From Cristatella mucedo (Eukaryota > Bryozoa > Phylactolaemata > Cristatellidae), in the NCBI GenBank assembly GCA_009760855.2, contig WPIO01000004.1, positions 10,917,501-10,981,500 of the forward strand: DNA of 64,000 bases, written 5' to 3'. Of the stretch, positions 42,316-52,165 are shown piece by piece; positions within the stretch are counted from its first letter, which is position 1; every line of letters starts with the position of its first letter. The notes beneath the pieces were generated by a model. It did not search any database. It saw only the letters and a list, made by a program, of their open reading frames with translations, and was not told the DNA's origin. The position numbers and the translations under genes are program-made.

Positions 42316-42483
42316 CGCTGATTAAACAGCCTCTTTTTGTAATAGCGACAGAAGAACCTTTACGGCTATCACCACCGCTTGCAGTGGCGATAAAGAATCG
42401 CCCACCGCAGCAATCGAACCCACGACCTCGGGACCGAGGTCATGAAAGCAACCGCCTTACCTAGTGTGCAATCGCGGCTCACC
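42316..42483 (-). mobile_element. tRNA-derived SINE, full copy
   Basis: On -: ggtgagccgcgattgcacac, the arm gacctcggtcccgaggtc, box B GGGTTCGATTGC, the body and a gctgtttaatcagcga tail. It lies just upstream of the SLC17 CpG tract. Confidence 0.85.
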
Positions 42484-42799
42484 AGGGGTTTCCTCAGCCT
42501 CTCCCTTTCCAGCGCATAGGAGGTGCCTGAAAAGAAATCCGCGAGAGGGCGCTTAGTCGCCAATGCCTTACGATCGGTATCGGTATCATTACAATCGAAA
42601 TCGAACTAAGCATAAAATGGCGGCATATAATGAAGGAGCCATCGTGCGCCAAAGAAGCAGGCGATGCGAGCAGGCGAGCGCTCTGAAAGAGAGAGTAGCG
42701 AAAGTCGAAGGATCGAGCTGTCGAGCATCTCTACTAATTAAATCGAGATAGTCGGTCGCGCTGCCGCAAGGTGGCGCTCGTCCGTCAAGCGGGCAATAG

Positions 42800-42955
42800 T
42801 ATAAAAGGTAATGAGTAATAATACAATATATAAGATATAAGTATATATAAATATATAGGATAATAAGTGAATAATATAAGACGGCGCAGCTTCGTCTTCC
42901 CTGACGAAGCTGCTATGACTCAGCAAAGCGAGTCCACGGGCTGCAGTGAGCTGCT
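42800..42955. repeat. TA-rich block with shared downstream repeat
   Basis: An AT/TATA-rich stretch (42800-42885) is followed by gtcttccctgacgaagctgc and ctatgactcagcaaagcgag, which resemble 10045-10090. Confidence 0.6.
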
Positions 42956-42959
42956 CGTT

Positions 42960-44640
42960 AATAATTGTATGACGACATTAAGCTGGCGTGGTCAACAAAA
43001 GGCCGGAATCTACCAATGTGTCAGTTCTTGAGCACGTGTTCCAACGGTTGGTGAAAAGCTTTACAGCTTGAAGCTACACTGGAAATCCCGACTGGACTTG
43101 CTATTTTAAATGCCCTCCTCCATAACAAACAGCTGCCTTTTTATGAAACGTAGAGAATTGCATTATTTTGAAAATTAAACGCTTATCGCCATTTGCTCTG
43201 CTTGTTTGGGTAACTGACCCTCGAAGGCTTTTCAGCTAAGGAACCTGAATTGAGGAGCCACAAAGGCGTGCGCGCGAGTGAAGACTTTGTTTATCAGCAA
43301 GCTCGGGAAAGACGAACCCGAACGTACTCACTTTAATAAGCGCCGAAAGGCTAAACCTCGTCCGAGCGGACGAAAAATTGCTATTCTTGACAGTTCAAGC
43401 ACCCCAGATTCGACCATTTTTCGAAATCGTATGACTTAAGACTTCGGTGCCCGAGGTAGCGGACTCGAATCCCACGACGACAAGGCGGATTCTTCGTCTC
43501 TGGTGCTACGATTAAGGTGTTGCGGCGAAACGCAACTTCAGCTGCAGCCACTTTCGTGCTTGCCATTGAACTCTAAATTTTAAAGCTCTTTTCGCAAGAC
43601 TCGGTCCAAGGAAGCTGAGGTCTGACAAAAAATTAATTGCGCCGACCAACATGGTTGATGAAATTCATTTCGATATTCCGCGAAACGCTGGTAGACCTTA
43701 CGAGATAGTCAAGGTAACTCAAGGCACTGCAATGAACAGGACTTGAGAGCTCCTGCGTGAAGCAAAACTAAAGCACAAAGAATAACCGGGAAATTAGAAC
43801 AAAATTAGAATGGAAATAGTCTTAAGACTGCTGTCCCAGACGATCGGAGTGCGGCCTTTAGTTTGGCTCTCTGCTAGCTAAGAAACCCTACGGTGCATGG
43901 AGCCTTTTTGTTTGAGACATCGTCATAGTAAAGTGAAGGAGCAGTAAAGTAAAGTGAAGGAGCAGCTGTAATGCGAACTCCTTACTAACGCATCCTTCTG
44001 TCCTGCCGCTCACACAAATGCTCTCTACCGGTGCTATCTATAAGGCCAACGGTTCCTCTCCGGCACCGCCCCACTAGCCGAACCCTCTGCACGGCGAGGC
44101 GAAGCCTCTGCGAGGTGCAGCCGATCCTACTCTTACACTGGGCATCCAGCTCGGACGCTGACTCTCAGGCTCTGACCTTAGATGGAATGACAATCGCCGG
44201 TCGTGCCGTTAGCACAACATAGGCGAAGCCTTTGGTCCGCATGTGTCCGACAGGTGCTGGAGAAAAGAGAGAATATCGAGAGGCCAAGGCCGTCCCACGC
44301 GGGGCGCATTGTCGGCAAGCGACGCGCCTGCTAGCCGAGTCGCGCCCTCTCGCGGCCACTCAGGCCGGGCACCGGCTCGATTACGGTCAGCAACGGCACG
44401 TGCACGTGCCGCACGATGTGGAGCCATCGCTGCCGCCGCCGGTAGTTGCATCATGGCAGTTGCATCATGGCAGCTGGTGGCGTACATTCGGCTAAACTCA
44501 ACGGATATTCTCAATTACCTTTAGGACGACGATTGAGTTCCCTCTCATTAACCACTTTCTCTCTCTCTCTCTCTGTCTTGCTCGCTCGCTCGCCGTAAGA
44601 ACGTGGAACTTTCTTAACAGCGTTCGGAGTAAAGTAACGA
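42960..44640. other. Intergenic, no gene seen
   Basis: It holds a short 16-bp tandem (agtaaagtgaaggagc, about 43927-43965), a possible SINE trace at 43430-43500 (box B-like on -) and a CT run at 44560-44575. Confidence 0.4.
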
Positions 44641-44644
44641 TTAA

Positions 44645-44900
44645 CCGATTTAAACAGCCTCGTTTATATAGCGGCAGAAGAGCCGTCTTGGCGGCTATCA
44701 TCCCGCTTGCGGTGGGCAATACAGGATGGCCTGTCTCCGCCGCATTTTTAGTGAAACAATCTTTTCTCTTAAAGTGTCGAAAAACGTTCACTACGTTCTA
44801 GATAAATTTGATCTTAATGTTACTCTAGCTTCTCAACTAGACTCGAACCCGCAACGCGTGGGTCGCGAAGTACGAGCATCTTACCTCTGGGCCGACGAGA
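44645..44900 (-). mobile_element. tRNA-derived SINE interrupted by about 100 bp
   Basis: The body part is 44645-44735 and the tRNA part (box B GGGTTCGAGTC on -) is 44838-44900. The about 100 bases between are unrelated sequence. Confidence 0.65.
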
Positions 44901-47208
44901 ACCGACGAGGGTCAGTCTAAGGCGACACTTCACACGCGACGCTCGGGGCTAGCGTGGCGTGCGACTTAGTCTGCCGCCCGCTCGGCGCAGGCGCCGAGCT
45001 CGACTCGAAGCCGGCCGCAGCGAAGCGAACCGTTCGTCCCCCCAGTCGCCTCCGCTCGAAGCGGACTTCTCATCCGCAGAGCGCGGCCTCGGGGTCATTG
45101 GACAGTTGCGGCTCGCTCGCGAGACCGACAGCGTTGGCGGCGAGTGGAAGGGGAGGGCTCTGCCGGAAGACGACGGAGCGGGAACTCGGCGTGGGGACTC
45201 GGTCGGTCGGTTGGCGTCTGACGCCGCGCGGGGACCCGTCGGTCGGCGACAGCGAACGTCGGAGTGCTGGGGTGGCAATGGGGGGCTTGGACGATTCCGA
45301 CTGGCCGGTGCAGGTGGGACTTATCGGCCGGCTCCCCAGAGAGCTGCCGGACAGCGGTCTGCCGGAAGGGACCAACCTGGCAAGTAGCGTGCTTGGGGCG
45401 TTTCCGGAGGACGTCCCACCAACCTGACGCGCCCGCGCGCGAAGACTGCCCGGCTGGCGCTGAGAATGGTGGAGAGGGGCGAAGGAGAGACGATCGGCCG
45501 ACTGGCGGGCGCTGGGTGGGGGAGGGGCGGGATCCGACCCGCCCGCTGCCTGGGCACGCCCCCGGCACAGTACACAAAACCGGCTAGCAAGCGACAAAAT
45601 ACCAGCCGCGGCGAACGAGGCAAGCAGAGAGTTAGACTACGCGCTACAAGTCACGTGGGTGTGAGCGTACCTGGTTAGGTAGGCAGCCTGAACTAGAGCG
45701 AGCGGTACATCCGAGCGTAGCGGAAGCAGGGACTGGGCATGGGGTCAACGGCTCAAAATGGATTCGCCACAGTCATACCCGGCGGCTGGCTTTAGTTGAT
45801 TGCTGGAGACTTAACGTTCACGTTGCTGACCCTAGAAGCAGTCAGGTGCGTTAATTTATTTACAGCCTGCAGACTTAGGTCCCTCAGATCTATCGCGCAA
45901 CTCACATCGGCAGCCATATTCTGGACCTCGGACTCGCAAGGGGTGACTGACCCCGATGACCTCGGTGTGGCCGCTTATCGTCAGGAAGGCTGTACGAACT
46001 CATTTACCGTCGCTCTGGCTCGGTATGATCTCCGTAGTAAGTCTCGCGGAAAAATGAGTATGAGCGTAAGCGCTCAAAAGTGACTGGGCCCTTATTCCTA
46101 CCACAGCGTATTTAAACATTCATTGAGCTACGAGAGCATGGATATGAGATGCCGTAGGATGCGGAAATGATTTACCGAGGGATGTATCTTCCGGGAACAA
46201 GCTGTAGTAGTTCATACAATTAAAAACATTAGCGGCAGGACGCGGAGATCTACTATTTGCATAAACATGAACAGTAGGTGAGGCAATCGCACCAATTACT
46301 AAAGCAGCAGGTGCACACGACACGCCCTCGCCCCCAAATTTCCACGCGTGCGAGTTGCGAAGTTCGACGGCACTTGAGTTCTTGCACTCGAACCTGTCAA
46401 CGGTACTGAAGGAAGCCACAAAAAACCAGCGGCTGTCTTGTACAGGCGGTAACTATTCGGAACAACAGCCAATGGGTGCGTGCACGTGACCGCGACTCCA
46501 CGCGCTCGGGCGTACACAAGGCGAGAAAGAGCCGACGCCGCAGCTTTGTGCAGCGAGGCGAACTAGGCAACCGCCAGAGCATTAACGCACGCTCCGGCTC
46601 GCCATTTCTCGCTCGCACACGCAGGTGGCCAGTCTCTGGCTTAAGCGGATCCAAAAAGAGTCGATTCCGTTTCGCTCTTTGCTAACGAATCGGCGAATCG
46701 CGGTGCAGCGCGATTGATAGGAAGTCACTCGCGCACTCATCGGGCATGACCCGAGCTTTCGCGCCACCTGGGACAGCCTTCGTTTTGACGCGCGTCGCTC
46801 TTGGTTGCTCTGAGATTTGAAAGCTCGGGCGTCCGCATCTGGCGCTTGGGCTTACTAACCAGCGCCGACGCCGGCGGCGGCGGCAGGTCTATCCGTAGGC
46901 GTGTGCCGGCAGGTAGGTGCAGCGAGGAGAATCTCTAGTGCCTCGGCCTCAAACTTCTAGAGCCATCAATTGAACTCCGCGTAGCTGTCCACGCGTTACT
47001 GTAACCGTCAGCAGAGCAAAGGGAGTGCTGAGGAATGAGGCCGATAAATCAGCTAATGTTCACTGTTTAAAAACTCGGACGTCGGTGCGGTCGGTGCTCA
47101 ACTCTGGAGCGCGGCGCATGCGCTGCTTTTTCTCCAGCGCTTTGATACCGTTTGGCGATGTATGGAGCGTCTCGAATCCAGAATGAGATGCGGCCACTTT
47201 TGCTTATT

Positions 47209-47371
47209 ATGGCCGTGCTAGCCGAGGAGGTAAGGTGCTCGCTCTTCACGACCGAGGTCGTGGGTTCGAATCGTGCAGTGGACGATTCTATATTGCCAAC
47301 TGCAAGCGGTAGTGATAGCCGCTAAGGCTCTTCTGCCGCTACGCAATTAGGCTCTTAAAAATCAGCTAATA
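47209..47371 (+). mobile_element. tRNA-derived SINE, + strand
   Basis: tatggccgtgctagccgagg (box A region), the arm gaccgaggtcgtgggttcga with box B, then the body ctgcaagcggtagtgatagc and the tail aaaatcagctaat. It is embedded in the CpG-rich tract. Confidence 0.8.
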
Positions 47372-48795
47372 TGTATCGTGGAATTTTAATGATGCGGCTT
47401 GCATTCGAAGCGATTGTCAGAACGGAAATGAATCCGCACCTGCCAGAAACTGTGACTGTCGTGACTTCGCTGCGCCGTTAGATGCTTTGGCTTCGCTGGG
47501 CGCGCGCGAGTCCAGTCTCAGCGATCGCAGGGCTCCGCCTTCTGCCGACGCTCCCCGGCGCTCCCAGTCAGCTTCGGCTGCCGCCGCCACCGACTCTTTC
47601 AGCAGCGGCCGCAGCAAGCGAGTGAACGCGCCGCGAAGCTGCGCTTCGCGCGGCTTCAAAGCGGCGCCCGCGGCGCCCGCGGCGCGCGCTTTGACGCTCC
47701 GTCCCGCGCGGCGACCTGGCGCGCGCCGGCGGAAGCAGCGTTCCTGAGGCGCCTTGGCCACCTCGGCTGTCGCGACGCTCGGCGCCATTATGGCGGCGCG
47801 GGCTGTGGTTCCACTGCCGCGGCGGCGGCCTCGCGGATCGTGCTCTACGCCTTCGCGGCCCGGCGCGTCATCTTTCTCGAGGGTGGTCGAGCGCTTCGCG
47901 AAGCCTGCACTGGCGGCGGCGTGCGTAGGAATTCGTCCGGGTACGGCGCCAGCCTCGGATTCAGTCGGAGCACGGCGACTTGAAGGGGAAGTCCGGTGCT
48001 CGGCCGCGCGCGCAGTGGCTCGCTGCTTCCGCTTGGCGCATGAGCGACGCCCCACGCCTGCGAGCAGGACGCGCAGTCGGTTGCTAGAGTACACTCTCTC
48101 CAGCTAGACGCGCTGGCGGCGACATTAAAAGGTTTTATTTCCGGCGTGGGAGCTCAGCGCTTGCTAAGTCAGCGCGAGTTTAAAGAAACCGGGCCAGCGG
48201 ATCGTGGCGACGCGGTGCGCTCGCTGTACGGCGGGTGGCGCCGCGCGCGAGTCTTTTCGTCGAGTACAATGCGTCGCCCGTCGCAGTTGAGTGCGGCGAG
48301 AGCTCCGATGCGCACCTTTGCTTCGTCGGAAAGTCACTCAATGCATCGTGACTAAAGCTTCGCTTTTCCCCGTGGCAGACCACAGAAAAATGGCGCCGAA
48401 CGGTGCAGAGCCAGAGTGGCTCCGGCGGCGCGGCACTCGGACGGACGGCGCCAGTGAGTGGCGCCTCAAGGAGCTGCGAAGCGTAGACCGTAGGATGCTG
48501 GTCGACGACGGGCAGCCTTACGGGCCGAGGCAACAAGGGCGCGTCGACGGCGAAATTACGCGGCGGCGTGCTACGGCCCTCGCGCGGCCAGTCGCCGATC
48601 GCGGCGGCGGCGGCGGCGGAGTGAATCACTTCGGACGCGGCTGTCCGCGAGCTTTCGCGCTCAGATCGCCAGGACGGCGGCGGCCGCAGCAGCCGTTGCA
48701 GACGGCGGCGGCGGCCTCCCCCTCGCTGAACGCAAGCCGCCTTCGCATCGCTCGGCCAACTGGGGCTCATCGCTCGCCGCCCCAGTGCGGATCCT

Positions 48796-48827
48796 GCGGC
48801 GCGACGCTCGCCTGAGCGTCGCGCCGC
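48796..48827. repeat. Perfect hairpin, 14-bp arms, 4-base loop
   Basis: gcggcgcgacgctc pairs with gagcgtcgcgccgc around the loop gcct. Confidence 0.93.
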
Positions 48828-49348
48828 GGGAATCGATGAGCGCCGGACCATACGCCATATCTGCGATCGAAGCGGTCTTCGAGCAGACGTTTGAAGAGTC
48901 TTCGAGCGGACGCGCGACGACCAGCTGCAGACGGCCGGCCGGCCGGCAACGGCGGCGTCGCGATTCGGATGCGACGAATATCCGGCGCGAGAAGCTTATC
49001 GCGCGCCGAGCTTATGGCTCTTATCGCTCGCTCCTCGCGAGCAGTCTCGACATCTGCCTGTGCGCTCTCGCCGGAGCAAATAAAGATCGCCGTCGAGCGA
49101 GCGAGCGAGAGCCGGCGCAGTTCCCTCGGCGCGCTTAGCTAGCAAGCACTTTAATGCGTTCGCTCTCGATAAGAGCTCGCTCATAAAGCGGTCGACGCCG
49201 AGGCGCGAGCCTTTCCACTGACTCAAGGAGGGCGGGCGTGGCTTTGCCGGTGCCGGAAGCCTCAGCCGCGACCGTCGCCGCTCCTGGACTTCGGGCTCCG
49301 TGCGAAGCCAAATGGAAAATCCGCTGCCGCCGCCGCAGGCATTAGGTG

Positions 49349-49388
49349 AAGTGCTCCGTCGCACACTCGAGGGTGCGACGGAGCACTT
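49349..49388. repeat. Perfect hairpin, 16-bp arms, 8-base loop
   Basis: aagtgctccgtcgcac pairs with gtgcgacggagcactt around actcgagg. Confidence 0.95.
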
Positions 49389-49639
49389 TGTGCTTTTTCG
49401 GGGAGGATCCGCCATTTCATAACTACGGTTTTCATAACAAGCGTTTAAGTAGAACACGATACGCGCGAAGCGTTGAAGTAAAAAAAAGGCTCTCGCAAGT
49501 TCAAGCGGACCCTAGAGGACGCGTTTCATTTGCGTCCGAAAGTGCTCGCGCTAGAACCGCGGCGTAGCCAGCTTCGTCCTCAGTGAGTTTTCGAGGGATT
49601 CACGACCTACAGCAACGGTTCGAGCACCCCTTCGTCTGA

Positions 49640-49745
49640 TCAGCGGTGAGGTGCTCGCCTTTGACAACCGAGGTCGTGGGCTCGAGCCCTACGGCATGTG
49701 CGAAGCACCTGGATAGAGATTAAGGTGTCTTAAGGTGCTGTAACA
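49640..49745 (+). mobile_element. tRNA-derived SINE fragment
   Basis: gtgaggtgctcgcctttgac, then aggtcgtgggctcgagccct (box B region). The 3' body is mostly lost. Confidence 0.6.
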
Positions 49746-49789
49746 ATAGATGTTATTATATTTTCTCAGCTATTCCTTTCTTGCGAGGT

Positions 49790-50600
49790 TCAGGACAGTA
49801 GGCTGGCCCCAAGGGAGGGCTTTTGCCCCTCCGCCGGAAGCCATTTTCCCCTTAAGGCGGTAACGAAGCTGGTGGAACGGCAGATGGCCCGCCCTAATGC
49901 CGAAGGGAAAGCCGCGTGCAATGCTCCGGCGTGGCAGCGGCAGCGAAATGCATGCCAGCCGCGAATGCTTTTATTTATTCGTACGCGCGGGTTTATCGCT
50001 ATAATATGGCGCCGGAGACTAAATGGCAGAGCTCGTCAAGGGGTGTCAGCGGCGCCCAGTTCTGGTTAGTCGCGCTAGAAATTACCAGCCGTGTCTGAAC
50101 GTCGCGCGAAGATAAGAAATAACAATGCACAGTGAAAGAATTGGGAGCCACGAAAAAGCGAAATGTTCAAAATTCTACCCACCGTTAGGCATTGGAAAGC
50201 TGGGCAGCTGAAAGTTTAGCCGATTTGAGACGGGGTTGTTTACACCTTTGGCGGTAGCTATCGGCATCCGGTATTTAGCGAGCGTCGAAATCGAGGCAGC
50301 AGGACAAGCTAACGTTGCTTGAGCGCCAACGTTGGCGCCAACGCAAGTACAACTAGCTGTCTATACAGCGTTCGAGCTCTTAACCGCAGCTTCAGCGATG
50401 TAGCAGCGATGCAATCGGCATCAGAGTAGCTTTAGCAAAAAGCTGAGCCGCATTAAATGTCGACGCGGAGAACGCTAGCTGTGACCCATTGGTCTGCTAA
50501 TTTAATTGTCCTCTTTGACGACAGCTTCAATTTTGAAAGTTTCATTAGGAAGACTGCCCTCGGAGCTCGGCCATCACGTCCGATCGTTGTTTGAGATTAG
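49790..50600. other. Intergenic, no gene seen
   Basis: It contains the palindrome gcgccaacgttggcgc at 50323-50338. No coding evidence is seen. Confidence 0.4.
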
Positions 50601-50605
50601 GAAAA

Positions 50606-50788
50606 ATCAGCTGATTTAACGTCCTCATTTTTTAGCGGCAGAATTGCCTTACCGACAACCACCGCCGCTTGCAGTGGGTAATAATAATAATAACAATAAT
50701 ATGAAGGATCACCCACTGCTGCACTCAAACCCACGACTTGAGAGTCGTGAATAGCGAGCACCATACTCCTGGGCTAAGACTCATCAGG
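50606..50788 (-). mobile_element. tRNA-derived SINE with internal AAT microsatellite
   Basis: The tail gttaaatcagctg, the body and box B GGGTTTGAGTGC on - are present. An AATAAT run at 50678-50702 lies inside the element. Confidence 0.75.
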
Positions 50789-51739
50789 GTTAATCATTTA
50801 TATCGATCAACCCCAATAGTAGCCTAGGTTTGTTGGTCCATCACAGCTACATAACGCTTGAGCTACAATAGAGCATACTAATAACATGTACATAACTCCC
50901 GTGCTAGATTATTGCGCAATAACATATTACATAATGGATTGTCGCATGCTGTTGTGCGCTAGAACTTCACAGGGCCATGAACTTGAAAAAAAGCTCTTTC
51001 AAAGGGTGGCCATGCCATTCCAGCAGCTTTCGCTCTCTGTACAGCGACCTTTCCTTGCAGTTTTAGTGCGAATTTCTTGCTTCCTTCGTCTCACATCGTT
51101 TGACCGTTCGGAAATTGATGTTTATGCGTCAATTCATCAAGAAAAACGAGTACAAGATGCTTTTATGTCAGTAGAATGCAAGGAAAAGAAATTCATTACA
51201 TTGTGAGCAATATCAGCTAAGCAATTCATTTTTCTGTTCGCTTGATAGCAGCATTGCTGCTTCTTCCGCCGTCTCTACGCCCGCGGGTGCTGGCGCGACT
51301 GCAACGATGCTACAGCACGGTGAGCAATTCGTCCGGCTTTTTCTGCCTCCACCTCTCGGGCATGTTGAGAGTGACCTGATAACATTTCCATATGGAGACA
51401 GATTTGTGCAGTAAAGTGTGTTTTATATTTGTGCAGCTGTGTTTTGTGTCTTCTATTTTTGTTATATTCGCACTGCACTGTCTTTGTCTTCCGGAAATGG
51501 AAACAAATTGTTTGCTGGATCTGCAGTGATTTTTCTTTTTCCAATTTTTTTCACCATACTTGATGGGCTGAGACCTATTTCAAATTATAAAGGTTGATTG
51601 AAGTTAAAAAATCTTATTAGTGATACAAATTAGTTATAAGTTGGTTCTATTACAAAATATAGCATAGCTACATTGAAACCATTTTTCTTCCTGTAAAAAT
51701 TGTTCTACGTTAAGAAAGAACGGAAATATTACCAGACAG

Positions 51740-52165
51740 TGAGGCAGGCTCACCGGCTACGTCTAATCACTCCACAGAGTCAGCATTGCTTAGGGTATAC
51801 AACGACCTACTTAGGAATGCAGACATCGGTAGAGTGTCTCTGTTTGTTTTGCTTGATCTTTCGGCAGCTTTTGATACCATCGATCACAAAGTTCTTCTTG
51901 AGTGCCTCTCATCTCGCCTGGGCATCACTGGCACTGCTCTGCAATCGTTCAGGTCCTATCTCAGTGGAAGACTCCACAGTATTGACGCGAATGGACAAAG
52001 ATCATCTGAGGTACCACTGAAATATGGGGTACCTTAAGGCTCCGTGCTAGGTCCGGTTCTTTTCACGGTTTATACTCTTCCTCTTGCTGATGTGATTGCC
52101 AAGCACAATCTAGGCTTTCACTTCTATGCGAATGACACTCAGTTGTACCTTTGCTTTGATCCCTG
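51740..52165 (+). mobile_element. L2-A fragment, RT blocks 1-4
   Basis: It encodes [40 protein letters not shown] and [13 protein letters not shown], where the catalytic DD is changed to ND. It stops abruptly at about 52165, where linker sequence from a different copy begins. Confidence 0.85.

Larger units (their letters stand above)
44900..49600. promoter_or_regulatory. Long CpG-rich tract without an assigned gene
   Basis: Most of this 4.7 kb is CpG-rich, with many GCGGCGGCGG runs at 46.86-46.90, 47.6-47.9 and 48.6-48.9 kb. Low stop density leaves long frames open on both strands (for example - strand 47417-48094 and 48180-48851), but none shows a domain, a conserved motif or biased amino-acid use beyond Arg/Ala/Ser. 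It could be a promoter and first exon of a gene I could not connect, or just GC-rich sequence. A SINE lies at 47209-47371. Confidence 0.35.

Noticed and set aside
44954-45597. Overlapping open frames on both strands in the CpG tract
   Set aside because: Several frames are open at once with Arg/Ala/Pro-rich composition and no motif, as expected for GC-rich non-coding DNA.
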